A DNA stretch of 64,000 nucleotides, taken from assembly GCA_973895155.1 (NCBI GenBank), contig OZ316893.1, forward strand, positions 16,988,001-17,052,000, in the 5' to 3' direction. Positions 1 through 12,337 of this stretch are shown piece by piece (the first letter of the stretch is position 1; the number at the start of each line of letters is the position of its first letter). The stretch is from Marsupella aquatica. Taxonomy: Eukaryota; Marchantiophyta. A model generated the notes under the pieces. It was not told the DNA's origin. It did not search any database and saw nothing but the letters and a program-made list of their open reading frames with translations. The position numbers and the translations under genes were made by a program.

Positions 1-3000
1 ACCTAATTCCTCTTTAACTTCTTCAGGTATATTTGTATTCCGCCCCCGGAATGTACCTCTACGGCTTAATTTCTTAAGCCGGCTGAAGGTCTTTTTCAGA
101 CTGACTCAACCCACACTTCACCGACTAACACTCTCAATCCTCACTTTTCTCTCAGAGTTTGATTGGGCAGTTTCCAATCAAGACAATGCGATTGTATTTT
201 GCTCAACAGTTCACCCTATCTGACTTAAATCGATCAAGCAATAGATATCATAACACTCAAATTCTTGGATGGCAAGAATCTGCGAACTATGCAACGAGGC
301 CAACTCAATTCAAACAATTGCTCAGAAATCCAAGGGAACTGGTGGTTTACTGATACCCTGCGGTCTAGATTTAGCCAAGAGCTTCCTGTGCTCACAACAA
401 TACAGATTAACACTAAAGCCTTGACTAAGAAAAAGCCCCCGAAGCCACGCTGCCCAGGTTTTTATCCTTGCAGCGCATTCAGGAAAAAACAAACGGAAAT
501 CCTAACCACCACACACGGCCTTCCACCGCGATAATCCTACCAAAAAACTATCACCTAAAAACTTGAATAGCCCGGAACCCTGTGTGAACCGAGCATCTAC
601 TACTACCTAAGCCGACAGGGCGCTACTTGCCCTGTCCCATCCTACAATGGCCGTGCCCTTCTGGCCCAAGCCCTTCTCCTGCCGCCACGTCCTCCTTCCA
701 ACCGATGACTGGCCCTCCTTAATTGTCAGATGACCGGGGGTAAGTCCAAATCTTTCGACTCTGCACCTTCTCCTGCCATCGGCCCCGGCCTGACCCCTTT
801 GGCTTCCTCGACTTCGGCTTCTGGTTTTTTGGCCCCGGCCTCGGTCTCGGCATCGGCATCTGCATTGGCATCCTCCTGGGAAACGGCTTGGAGAGCCTTT
901 GCCTTAACTTCCTCAATCCAAGCCTTTTCCCCAATGCACTCGGTCTCGATAACCCACGGTTTCACGTTCTGTGCGTCCATAGAAGCAGTACCATCATCTA
1001 AACCTGTTACCGCAGCTCCAAGTTGATCCGCAGTACTTACCTCTACCACCGCTACCTTCAGGGCCACAGTACCACAAATGTGAGCGGCCATGCTCTCGAC
1101 TTCCTTCGGAGTGGCTTTAAGGGCCTTAACTTTATTATCGCCTGGCCCCATGAACGTCTTTGCCAAGTCTGCCACCAACTGCATGGCTTTGCCCCTAGTC
1201 ACGCTTGACAACAAGGAGCTTGGCTTCGGCTTCGGCTTCACTATATTTCCGCCTACCATACTACTGTCGGGAAGTCTTTCAGTTGGTGACCCATATCTCG
1301 CTTCGGCATACTTCTTCAATTTCTGCATTTGATTGTCGGCACGCCTCTGCAACCTGATCATCTTATCCTTGGCCTCCTCCAATTCCTGAGATACGTCTTC
1401 AACTTCATCGTTAAGCCGTAGTATCTTGGCCCTGGCCGTCTTCAACTCCTCATTTAAGATGTGCACGATCTCCAACTCTTGCTTATCTACGGCTGCTTTC
1501 AAGGAGTCGTTGATACCTTCCAGTTTTGTGACCTTGTTCGTCCATGCCTGCTTTGTCTTGGTTAGCTCCTCCTGAAGCTCCTTGCGTATCTGTTGAACCC
1601 GGTTTAGGTGATCATTGGCCGCCGTGCACATGGCGTCATCATGCTTCTCACGCATGGCCTCCAACCGGTCGAGTAACTTATCATACTTCCTTTGGGCTTC
1701 TGCCAAGGCCTTTTCGCTCTGGGTGGCATGCTCCTTAGCCGTCTTTCTGAGCCTCTCAACTTGGCGATTTAAACCCTGTACTTCTACTTTTTAACTCCAG
1801 CTCTATCTTCGTCAACTTTTCCTTGATCTGCTGGTTATCCAATTGGTAGTTTTCCAATTGGTTGTTTGCCACTTCCAATTCCTGTTGCCTAGCCAAGAGA
1901 TCATGCTGAGTTGGTTGACCAGACTTTGTCTTAGCAACTTCGGCCTCCATGGTGCGAAGCCGAGCGATTACTTCCTCCTTCTTCAATCGCTCCAATGTCA
2001 TTGCCTCCTCCAGTCTCGTCTGATCAGCCATTTCTTTTCTAAGAAATGGCCCGGATTCCAACTCGTTGCCGAAGATTTCTAAGGCTAAGAGTCCACACAT
2101 GTCTCCATACTCCTTAGCCCGATTTCTTGCATAGTTTGACCTCCCAGGTGATACTGGCATCTGCCATTGAGATCGTCTCTCCCAAGCTTATGCCCGTAAT
2201 TGGTCGAAGTCAGTGAGAGTTTTGGCTTGCCTCTCACTAAGCCGTCTTATTCCTTCCGGCCACTCTCCTCCTGGTAGCTGGCATTCATGTTCTGCATTTC
2301 GGGCCCCTCACTCCTTAATCTTCTCATGTAGCCTGGCTTTAGCTTCCTTCATCTTGTTGAATTCCAATGGCGTCACATCTGGTGGAGGAGATTCTGGCGT
2401 TTTTTGGTCCTCCGGTTTGCCATAGAAGACCGCGGGAAGTCTTCTACAAAACCTTCCCATCGTTCTAACTCCTGGTACCGGCCTCTCCCCGTGATCGACA
2501 TAGTCGTTGTCGTAATCATCCACATTAACCTGACTACCTAACATGTCGGCCTCTCCTCCAAAGCCCCCGATCTCTTCCTCTGAAAATTGTTGGGCTGCTG
2601 CTGGTTGACCTTCCTCCATGGGTCCGTTCACTTGGGCTCTGTTAGAAGCTTTTACTACCGGCCTCTCCTGGCCTCGGCTTACCTCCTCATCTGTCTCCGA
2701 ATCCATTCGCTCGTCATATTTCTTTCTCTCTTCGGCGGTCATCTTCCTCTCGACCAACTGGATGCTTGCATATGGATTATTGCGAGTAGGCCGGCGTAAC
2801 GGATTTCTCACTACATCATATGTTACTACCTCTGGTTCCTTGATAGAGGAATGCTCCCATTCTCGTGTTGCCTGTGTTGCCGACCTCCTCCCGTGGCATC
2901 GTATGTTTAGAGGCTCCTCGTCCTCCTCCACCTCCTCAAGTGGTGCAGTGATCTGCATCCGCTCCTGTATAGGCAACACTGGTGCAAAAGACTGGCTTCT

Positions 3001-4445
3001 TGCATATCGGCAAAGTAATTGCAGATGGTACCCTAGTCTGGATACCGCTCCCTCCCCAATGCTTTGCTTCTCTTCGTTTAATGCCTTCTTCAACTGCATT
3101 AAGAGATAGCCGTTGTAGTCTCGGCTTGCATCGATATTCTCTACCAAAAATACCTGGGCTTTGCCGATTTCTGCTCTCGGCAAGGTACAATGCAATGTGA
3201 CTCTCAGGAAATCAATCAGCTGCCCTATATGTGGGTTGGTACATTGATTCCTTAAAAACCCATTCTTAGTGGAAGGCCCTGGAAATGACCTCAACTGGTC
3301 GTCCGGCAACGTCTTCCTCTGCTCCACCTTTGTCTTCCTTCCTGTTGGTAAAGCAAACACGGCTTTGATAAGCGCAGGTGTTAATTCGAACACCTTTCCA
3401 TACAGCAGCGTTGTGTTGGAAGAAGCCTCCCAGCATCCCACGAAGTCCAACAGATCCTCATCCGGTATGTCTACCATTCTCCAGGACAACCTGACAAAGC
3501 CCTCCAACCCAGTGTCATTCATATATCCTGCATATTTGTTATCCTGAACGGCACTGAAGACCTCATCCTCATCTCTTGCGAACTATAATTGTAAATCGGC
3601 AGGTAACCTGTTTGCCCACCCTGTCATGTTTTTATCTTCTACAGCCCGATCTCTAATTGGCCCGGATTCCATCTTGATTGGTCTCTCCGACCTAGTTCGC
3701 TTTGCTGGAGTTGTAGATGCCAAAACTCCCTTGCGCTTCATCTCTTCAGCGCCTCAACACTCCCCAAGAATAGCTGCCTTCGTCCACTTCGCAGTGTGAC
3801 CCTTCAATTCCCAAAGTGGTTGCCCGACGTTCTTGATTGCCTCCCTGATCCCCATGACCTTATTCTCCCGAATTAGCAATTCGTCAAGCTCCGTACTGGT
3901 GGGTGTCCACAAGAACTTTTCCAACACCTCCTCCGTATCAACGAATGCCAATTTGTGAATTCCCCACAATCGCGCAAGCTTTGCTCGTTCTCTGGCTGCG
4001 CTCTTCGGCTCAACGTCTTCATACGTAGGTATCAACTGCCTTGCTTCTTCAAGCAAATAGCCCCAAAACTTCCCTACGTGATTCACCGTGTTCATTCCAC
4101 CGAATGCCAAGAACTTGCGCAATTTCCCAAACCACCTCCTCCGATCAATCGGCAGCTGATTCCACCTCCCTAGGTTGATCGAACAAGCAATTGCACTAGT
4201 GTACAGAGTGTCGGTCCCCTCCCTACGAAGCCGCCTCCTGATGGCTTACCTGATCAAGCCCTGATTAGGTCATAACCCTAATCCCACTTCATCGCGACCG
4301 TTGGATCAGATCCCATCACAATTTCCCCCGAACATATTGCAATCGGCTTCGATCCTTATAACTCCCTAATTATATCTACCTAATCTTTATTTAGCCATTA
4401 TTTTAGGCTTAACTAAGTACTTTGTGATCCTGGCACGACATCACA
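1..4445 (-). mobile_element. Element A: copy of an unnamed repeat family (A/B/C), left end outside the window
   Basis: This is the same unit as the copies at 35871-42966 and 47500 to about 52.2 kb. It shares the coding region and the roughly 700-bp stretch downstream of it, including the motif TTCCGGGGGCGGAAT (minus strand, about 33-47). On the minus strand it starts TGTGATGTCGTGCCAGGATC at 4445, matching the start of copy B (TGTGATGCCTAGCCAGGAAT). It abuts a copia leader at 4446, so it probably inserted into that copia. The left terminus lies outside the window. No LTR, reverse transcriptase, integrase or transposase was recognised. The family is unknown to me. Confidence 0.7.
726..4122 (-). 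pseudogene. Broken coding region of element A (unknown protein with coiled coil)
   Basis: Four consecutive open stretches on the minus strand (3754-4122, 2308-3522, 1756-2160, 726-1706) align in order with the coding regions of copies B and C, so one long protein has been broken. An in-frame TAG near 3588 and frame changes separate the pieces. Order of parts: an N-terminal region ending KWTKA.LGE; a basic stretch (TPAKRTR); a globular domain with SFPGPSTKNGF and SRDYNGYLL; an acidic and proline-rich linker; a long Lys/Glu/Gln-rich coiled coil; and a C-terminal tail. Function is unknown. The ...FALPTG segment resembles, in plan only, plant mobile-domain proteins carried by some elements. That comparison is weak. 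Confidence 0.6.
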
Positions 4446-5060
4446 CCAACGTCGGAAATACATTTCAATTTGTGCACCGTGTTGCCAACTCCAATGGCTA
4501 GCAACTTGCCGAAGATGAACAAAAAAAGTTACCGTTCAACGGACAAAATCTTTGACGGACGGCCAAAAACACGCTCTCTATTTTTGGGGAATATTCTTGC
4601 ATAGAGCAGCATGGCTCACAGGGGGCCGTTCCCCCTGTCCAAGCCGTTAAAGTGGAGGGCGGCAGGTCCTGGGATGCTGCTACCAATCAGAAATTGGGAA
4701 AAGGAATAAAAAGTAGGGGCTAAAGGGGGTTTAAAGCCCCTTTATTAAATCGGGAGTATAGAAAAAAAAGGGGGTCGTTTGGACGGGCGTGTACAGGTCG
4801 GGGGGCGCGGGCTGCCAAGAGGAGCAACCACAAAAGTGCTGCCAGAAGCAGTCGCTGGTGGCGTGAAGGGCCGCAAAGGGAGGGACCAGTGGGAGGGCGA
4901 GGGAGGACCGGCGGGCTGATGGGGGCAACAAAGCCGCTGGCCAGCGCTTCAGTTGCGAACACGACCGCGGCTGCGGCTCGTGTATTTGGGGAGGGGGGCG
5001 GTGGTGGGGTGCGTAAAGGGAGGGTCAAGAGGGGGATTGCGTGTTTACACACATGATCGG

Positions 5061-5096
5061 GTGTGTGCACACACCACCGTGTGTGTATACACACAC
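5061..5096. repeat. Two perfect GT/AC palindromes in the copia-4 leader
   Basis: GTGTGTGCACACAC (5061-5074) and GTGTGTGTATACACACAC (5079-5096) are each perfect inverted repeats. They sit next to each other and to a near-palindrome at 5041-5052. A C-run and an A-run follow at about 5109-5131. The copia-3 leader lacks them, so they are probably local microsatellite expansion. Confidence 0.85.
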
Positions 5097-6036
5097 CAGC
5101 TTTTAAACCCCCCCCCCCCCCAAAAAAAAAACCAAAAAATGCCCCTCACAATACAAAGGAAATAACCACACGTTGCCAAGGAGAAGAAAACAGCATGTGG
5201 CTGGTAAGGGCCCTAATGACACTCCTCTCCAAAGTGTGGTGGAGGTCTCTAGAGAGAGAGAGTCGTAAATGGAGTATTTTTTGAACAAAAAATTGGCCCA
5301 TAAGAAATCCAAAAATGCTTGTGGAAATCAAACGAAAAGAGCTTGCACCTTGTAACGTTTGGATTACGGTGAGGAATCAAAAACCAATGTCGGTGGGTTG
5401 GAAAGATTTGCGCACCAGCACCGTTTTCTGGTCAATCAGTGGCAAAAACTCAGAACTCTTTCCTCCCGTGGGCAAAACCGTCAATCTTGGACTCAAAATG
5501 ATCACCTCTTTGTGATCTCTCCGTTCAGCCCAAGTACTTCACGTCCCTCCCTCCGAGTCAAGCGCAACAACGAGAAACCCCGCTCAGGCAAAAGAGGACT
5601 CCATAGCCAGTCAGAAAATCAGAATGTTTCTTTTGCTTGTTGCGACGCACTCGTTGCACACTCGGCAATAAACCATCTACCAAAACAATCAGCTCGTCCC
5701 GATCTACAAGCAGAGCTATAACATGCGATGCCTCCTTCGCCATAGATCTCACACCGTCGGGAAAACAAACTCTGGTCCCTCCTCCGAAAAACCGTCGAAC
5801 ACGAATGTTGTCAACTTTCTTCACAAATTCCAGAACAACGCAAACTTAGATCTCTCCGCACCACGATCTCCATTCAACAATTTCTTTGCACCGTTAGAAA
5901 GCCCTTGCCCCAATCTATCCGCTGAGCCCATAAACTCCAAGTTCCCTACGATGGAACTCGGGGAAATCCACCGACACTCAATGCTGGAAAAAACCGTCAC
6001 GAAATCCCGTCACGAACAATGTCACCTCCCACGCAT

Positions 6037-6048
6037 GCTCTGATACCA
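6037..6048 (-). promoter_or_regulatory. Copia-4 primer binding site (initiator tRNA-Met type)
   Basis: On the minus strand the LTR end CTCAACA is followed after two bases by TGGTATCAGAGC. This is the classic plant Ty1/copia site, complementary to the 3' end of initiator tRNA-Met. Confidence 0.9.
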
Positions 6049-6050
6049 AT

Positions 6051-6393
6051 TGTTGAGCATAGACAACACTTGTAACGGTAAGCACATGACACATCCAACG
6101 TGCAAGTAGTCGACACAAGAGATACGTGGTTCACCTCCTCGAGGCTACGTCCACGAGAACACACAAGAGAGCTTTACTAAACTCTAAGCCCGTCGGCCAT
6201 ACCAAGTCTCCACAGTGTAAGCTCTCCTCATCTCTCAAGTGGCTCCATAACAATGAGCCTAAGTTCCACTTATCCAAGCAAACACCGCTTGGCATATAGT
6301 GTGCATCCTAGTTAACCTAACCACGTCTCCAACTATGGTTAGCCTAACTACGGTTACATGTCATAACCCTAGACCATGAGTAAATATCTAACA
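6051..6393 (-). repeat. Copia-4 LTR (5' LTR on the minus strand)
   Basis: It begins TGTTAGATATT and ends GCTCAACA on the minus strand, 343 bp. It has the same ends and nearly the same length as the copia-3 LTRs (344 bp) but has clearly diverged from them. Confidence 0.85.
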
Positions 6394-6545
6394 GGTATGG
6401 CTCTTCTTGGAGGAATGATGGCTCGTCCTTGCCCGATGGAGGTACTACACGTGATGGAGACAAAAACATAAGGTTTACAGGAGGAAATGTTCCCAACAAA
6501 TTCTCAATGCAGGATGCGCACGGAGGCCCAAAGAATGCACCTTAC

Positions 6546-6692
6546 TGTTATAACCCATAATATGACTTAACCCTAGTATAGGATAGGTTAACATTAACCC
6601 AACCATGTTAACCCTTCTGGACTATATAAGTCCTTGGCATAATGGAAGTGAGTGGGGATTATTGACTACTATCATCTTGTGTATTCATAACA
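6546..6692 (+). repeat. Copia-1 5' LTR
   Basis: It begins TGTTATAACCC and ends ATTCATAACA, with 6-bp inverted ends TGTTAT/ATAACA. It appears base-for-base equal to the 3' LTR. Confidence 0.95.
6623..6630 (+). promoter_or_regulatory. TATA box in the copia-1 LTR
   Basis: TATATAAG lies 70 bp before the LTR end, in a position fitting the U3/R promoter of a short copia LTR. The same motif is in the 3' LTR. Confidence 0.6.
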
Positions 6693-6708
6693 CGTTATCA
6701 GCGCGACT
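6693..6708 (+). promoter_or_regulatory. Putative copia-1 primer binding site, non-initiator type
   Basis: The base run CGTTATCAGCGCGACT directly follows the LTR. Copia-2 has CATTATCAGCACGAGC at the same place. The site is unlike TGGTATCAGAGC. A half-tRNA or other tRNA primer is inferred from position and conservation only. Confidence 0.5.
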
Positions 6709-7238
6709 TGCTCAATTACATTTTTTTTACATGTGCTCCCTCCCCAAAATCTGACAACTCAATAGATCGAGGTCCACACAAAGAAAACAACACAATGTTG
6801 TGTGTTTTTTGCTCTAATGGCGAGAATAACCGCCTAACTACCTCCCGAGAATAGAGAAAACAAGCTTATGATCGAAGAACAAAGAACTGGCCATAGAGCG
6901 TCAAGCCTAATCACGAGCGAAGATTCTCAACCTTGAACGAAGGAGACAACGCGACGAGACACGAAAAACAAAATAAAAGACATTGGCGAAAACTGAAAAC
7001 TTTGAGGACCGCACACAAGGACATACGAACGAACTCCATCGGGGACAATTTGGATGCGATTCAAGGGGCAGATGAGTCCCGTGCCTTGAGCGAAAGGATC
7101 GCTATCGTTTCTCTTTTTTTTGGTTAACTTGATCCATCACAACAGCCGATCGATCGGGCGGGACAAGGCGAAAGTCATAGGCATTTGATACAAAGGAACA
7201 CCATATATTTATAAGGCCCAAAATCAGGCGAAATAGAC
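6709..7238 (+). other. Copia-1 untranslated leader
   Basis: This stretch runs between the primer binding site and the gag start codon. No gene seen. A short open stretch at 6933-7127 has no recognisable product. Confidence 0.6.
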
Positions 7239-10200
7239 ATGGCGACATTGGAGAAGTTACATTTCCCAGCCCTACTAGTAGACGGTAGCAACTACTTGAC
7301 ATGGGCCGTAGATGCGGAAACATACTTCGCATCGTTGGAGCTTGAAGATACATTAATCACAGACCAAAATCTGACTCTACAACAGAAGGCCAAGGCCGTG
7401 TTCCTTTTGCGCCAGCACTTGGTTCCCTCACTAAAATCCCAATACATGAACGAAGTCAATCCACGACTCCTGTGGGACAAGTTAAAGGCCCGATTCGACC
7501 ATATGCGCGAAATATGGCTTCCTGAGGCTCGCCGCGATTGGTACAACCTACGAGTGATGGATCATACTTCCATTGCTAACTACAACAGCGCTCTATTTAA
7601 AATTACCTCTCAACTAGAACTCTGCGGCCATCCAGTCCCAGACGCAGATAAGATCGACAAGACACTGAGTACATTCCCCGAATCAAACATTGCACTCGGT
7701 ACACAGTACCGAAATATGCAATTCACCACATATTCAGATCTTATCGCACATTTACTTGTAGAAGAGAAGCAACAGGTGGTCGCCATGCAAAACGCCCGAA
7801 AAAGACCTGCGGGAACAGAACCACCACCACACAAACCAGAGATAAATTACTATCAGCGAGATAACATGGGACGAGGCCGACCAAGAGGCAGAGGCGGATA
7901 CCAAGGCAGAGGTAGAAACCAATCCTACAGAGGTCGAGGATATCGACAATCATACAACACAAGAGGCAGGGGAGTAGGTGGCAGAGGCAGGATGAGTGAT
8001 AATGCATCGGACAACACCAAAGATGACAGGATGTGCTACCGATGCGGAAAAATAGGACACCTGAAGAAAAATTGTTGGGCATCGGACCAAACAGCCAGGA
8101 AACATACAGAATCAAGAGCTAGACTCAAACAAAACCCAGCAGGGAACTACATGGAGCTAGAAGAAGCAATAGCCACCTACAAAGACCCCGAACAACCTCA
8201 TGAAGTGGAGACCCACATAGTAACTCCAGCAAGAGGACCCTACACACTACAAGACCCCAATCTGGGCATAATTGACAGCGGTACGTCTCATACAATACTA
8301 AAGGACAAGAAATATTTCCACTCAATTACCCCATCAGCCCGGCATATGACCACCATTTCAGGCACAAACCAGATTGAGGAGGGTAAAGGCACAGCCACGG
8401 TAATATTCCCAGGAGGCACTGCACTCGCCATCGAAGCAGCGATATTCGCCCCGCGAGCTACAAGGAACCTCATCAGCTTCCGAGACATAGTCGCAAATAA
8501 ATATCAACTGCGCACAGTGAAAACAGACGAGGAAGATACCCTCCAAATCGTGGAGGTTACCGAACAAGGTATACATATTAAAGAAACCTTACCCCTTATA
8601 CCACCAGGCCTCTACGCAACTCAAATTCAAGCTCACTATGTCACTGCAGACTTACCTGATATCACATACTTATGGCACTGTCGACTGGGACACCCCGGAG
8701 TAAATATGTACCGCAGAATTATTCATGACTCCCGTGGAATCCCCCAAGGAGTCAACCCATCAACAAAACAAAGGCAATGCCTGGCGTGCTCTCAGGGGAA
8801 GCTGATTACACGCCCACAAATACAGAAGACAATCTATGCCATCCCGAACTTCCTGGAACACCTGAACGCAGATGTATGCGGCCCGATCCACCCACCAAGT
8901 GGACCGTTTAAGTATTTCCTGGCCATCATCGACTCTTCGACCAAATGGCTGCAAGTATCTCTACTCTCTACACGCAACTTGGTCTTCGCTAGGATACTGG
9001 CCAACATTCTAAAGCTTAAAGCACAATTCCCAGAACATCCAATTCGGAAACTGAGAGTGGATGGTGCAGGGGAATTCACCTCAAAAGCATTCGATGAGTT
9101 TTGCTGGGCAGCGGGCATTGACACTGAATACTCAGTCCCATATGTCCATTTCCAAAACGGAATGGCAGAATCCGTTATCAAGCGTATACAGATGATAACC
9201 AGACCCCTGTTAATGAATTCAAAGTTACCCCTATCCACATGGGGACACGCAGTCCTCCATGCTGCCACACTGCTTCAATACAGACCATCGGCGTTCAACA
9301 CAAAGACTCCACACCACTTAGCGTTCGGACTACCTCCAGACCTGTCACACCTGCGGGTATTTGGATGCAAAGTCATGGTCCCAATACTGGGACCCAAGCG
9401 TACAAAAATCGGACCTCAAAGACAAGAAGGAATCTACATCAGAAATGACTCATCCTCGATCATTCGCTACCTGGAACCGACAATAGCCAATGTGTTTAAG
9501 GCCAGACATACAGATTGTCATTTTTACGAAGACACTTTTCCCACCCTAAGCATAGACAAACAAATGACAGGGGACTTGCACCCACACCAGATCAACTGGA
9601 ACAGCAGAAACTTACTCAACCAGGACCCGAGGACGAAACAAACGGATGCAGAAGTTAGACGATTACTCCACCTCCACGAGATGCTGGATAAGATCCCAGA
9701 TGCATTTAATGATGCAGCAAATGTTACAAAATCCCACAACGAGGCAACCAATGTACCAGCCAGAGTACAAATGAATACTCCTCCAGCAACAGTAGCTGCC
9801 CCTAAGGCGAAAAGAGGTAGGCCACCAGGATCACATGATACCCGACCCCGCCAAAGACGCCCCCATCAGGTAATTCCTGAAACTACTTTTCACTTCATTA
9901 ATAATGAATCCGAGACACCAGACATATCGGGCAATGAGGAGATGTCAATTCAGTATAAGCATACAGGACAAATTTACACGAGACAAAACACTACTGTCGA
10001 CGAACAATTTGCTTACCATATAGCTCAAGAAATAACCAATGATACTTCGGACCCTTTAACAATCAAAGAAGCACAAACAAGGTCAGATTGGTCACACTGG
10101 AAAGAGGCCATTGACACAGAAATGGATGCACTAATCCGTCGACAAGTCTTCGGACCAGTCAAACAAGTTGATCCTAACAATGACTATACAGACAGCCGAT

Positions 10201-11851
10201 TTACGTTCATTAAAAAGCGAAATGCAAAAGGTGATGTTATCAGATACAGAGCGCGGTTAGTAGCAAAAGGATACACCCAGATCCCAGGCAGGGACTATGA
10301 TCTAACATATTCACCAGTAATGGACGTGACGACATTCAGGTATTTAATTGCTTTCTCTCGCAAACACCAGTTATGCAATATCCTTATGGACGTAGTAACG
10401 GCATACCTATATGGCGTCTTAGACTCCGAAATTCATATGAAAGCACCAAAGGAATTACTCGAAAGAGTGGCAGAACACATTCAGGGGAAGCAATACCCGA
10501 ACCTGAGCAAGGATATGAAGTCGGGAATTGACCAGATTATCCCTAATGATGATTGTAAAGGCCTTGTGTTGAGCAGTGGCAACACACAGAAAGCACCACT
10601 CCAGTACCCCGGAAAACGAAGGACTGGACAGCAGGCATTTGCTGTGCAAGTATTGAAATCCATAAACGGCCTGAAACAAAGCGGCCGTATATGGTACCAG
10701 AAATTTAAAACCGAAATACAAGCACTCGATTTATTACAGAAGACATAGCGCCCTGTATATTCATCAAAAGAGTAGACACAGAGTTCGTCGTGTTAGCGCT
10801 ATATGTCAATGACATTAATCTCTTCGGTACACAACGACTATTACGACAAACAATCAACACAATGAAGGGCATTTTCGAGATGAAAGAACTGGGAGAACCG
10901 ACTTACTGCCTCGGCCTTCAGTTCGCTCACCTACAGACAGGCACATTCATTAGCCAGTCTACCTATACAAACAAAATCCTCCAACAATTCAATATGCAAA
11001 AGGCATACCCGGTATCAACACCAATGGAGCTGAGATCCTTAGACACTGCGAAGGACATGTTCAGGCAAAGACAGGACAACGAACCAATACTAGATTCAGA
11101 TAAGCCATACTTATCGGCTATCGGAGCCCTCCTTTACCTGGCCAACAACACCCGACCGGATATATCCTTTGCAGTGAGCCTCCTCGCACGACATAGCGCG
11201 CACCCGACAATACGCCACTGGAACGGCATAAAACGAGTATTCCGATACCTCCAAGGAACAATTGACATGGGACTATTCTTCCCCAACGAAAGCGAGGATG
11301 AACTTACAGGATACGCGGACGCTGGATACCTCTCAGACCCCCAAGATTCAAAGTCGCAGACAGGATACGTCTTCTTGCAGGGTAAAACCGCCATATCTTG
11401 GAGAAGCACGAAGCAGAGCCTAACCACAACGTCATCGAATCACGCCGAAGTAATTGCCCTCTATGAGGCATGCCGCGAAGCGATTTGGCTCCGTAGTATA
11501 ATCACACATATACTCAAACAGACAGGAAAAACCTTACTCACAAATCCAACCACCATCTACGAGGACAATAGGGCATGCGTCGACCAGATAGTTACAGGCT
11601 ACATGAAGACCGATCGAACCAAGCACATAGACCCGAAATTTTTCTTTACGCACGAACACAGCGGAAAGCAAATACAAGTAAAGTGGATAAGCTCACAAGA
11701 CAATTGCGCCGACCTCTTCACCAAGCCGCTACCAGCGACTACACATCGAAAGCACGTCAGTGCCATTGGAATGCATCGTCTCTCCTCCCTAACCTCCTCG
11801 ACTAACGACAACTCCCGACACGAACACACAGCCAACGCAAAATCGAAGTAG
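7239..11851 (+). pseudogene. Copia-1 gag-pol polyprotein with one frameshift
   Basis: The first frame (7239-10748) starts MATLEKLHFPAL. It carries a UBN2-type gag, Arg/Gly-rich repeats and the knuckle CYRCGKIGHLKKNC (about 8035). Protease DSGTSHT is near 8274, and the pre-integrase LGHPG and CLACSQGK segment lies about 8660-8810. Integrase has DVCGP, VDGAGEF and NGMAES. Reverse transcriptase begins near 10080 (YRARLVAKGYTQ). A one-base loss near 10730 shifts the frame, and the rest (to 11851) holds the end of reverse transcriptase and an RNase H that reads ADAGY and ends in DLFTKPLP. The catalytic YVDD is YVND (AAT at 10808-10810), so the enzyme should be inactive. The copy is young but could move only in trans. 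Confidence 0.9.
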
Positions 11852-12178
11852 AACCTCGACAAACTACTAAATCGTAGTATCTAACGAACAGTTTACAGAG
11901 AGACACATGTTCCCCCGTCATGAATACAATACTACCCCGACTAGAGTAACAAATAAACGCTTACTTACTCTTAGCCCACTGGCTTAGACAGTAATAGGCT
12001 ACTTTTAGACTTAGAGCATACACATTAGAGACTTTCTGAATTAGGGACCACAAATTGTAATGATGGTAGTACTCTTCCTTGAGAGGAAAGCAACAAGGTT
12101 TGATGAGGCTACATCATAAGTGACTCCCACTTTTAAACTAGGGTTAAATGTGTGGTTCCTTGACACCCCGTCCAAGTA

Positions 12179-12190
12179 ACCAAGGGGAAG
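12179..12190 (+). promoter_or_regulatory. Copia-1 polypurine tract
   Basis: ACCAAGGGGAAG sits immediately before the 3' LTR, the expected primer site for plus-strand DNA synthesis. Copia-2 has ACCAAGGGGAG at the same position. Confidence 0.85.
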
Positions 12191-12337
12191 TGTTATAACC
12201 CATAATATGACTTAACCCTAGTATAGGATAGGTTAACATTAACCCAACCATGTTAACCCTTCTGGACTATATAAGTCCTTGGCATAATGGAAGTGAGTGG
12301 GGATTATTGACTACTATCATCTTGTGTATTCATAACA
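12191..12337 (+). repeat. Copia-1 3' LTR
   Basis: 147 bp, TGTTAT...ATAACA. It appears identical to 6546-6692 and is followed by the target duplication CTTAC. Confidence 0.95.

Larger units (their letters stand above)
4446..6393 (-). mobile_element. Copia-4: 5' end of a Ty1/copia element, minus strand, truncated by element A
   Basis: Reading the minus strand, an LTR (6393 to 6051) is followed by a primer binding site and a 1.6-kb leader. The leader is clearly homologous to that of copia-3 (14386 to about 15800): shared stretches include the sequences around 4500-4720 here and 15440-15730 there. The leader stops at about 4446, where element A begins, so gag and pol are missing from the window. 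The bases after the LTR (GGTAT, 6394-6398) continue the LINE-1 ORF1 frame, so copia-4 lies inside LINE-1. The matching GGTAT copy would be left of the window. Confidence 0.8.
6546..12337 (+). mobile_element. Copia-1: nearly intact Ty1/copia retrotransposon in LINE-1 ORF1
   Basis: A 5792-bp element with two 147-bp LTRs that look identical by eye. It is flanked by a perfect 5-bp target duplication CTTAC (6541-6545 and 12338-12342). Domain order gag, protease, integrase, reverse transcriptase, RNase H is that of Ty1/copia. It sits in the LINE-1 ORF1 codon for Tyr in NAPY. Identical LTRs point to recent insertion, yet pol has a frameshift and a changed catalytic residue. Confidence 0.95.

Noticed and set aside
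730-2425. Plus-strand open frames over the element A coding region
   Set aside because: They are mirror images of the conserved minus-strand protein, which is the one shared by three copies.
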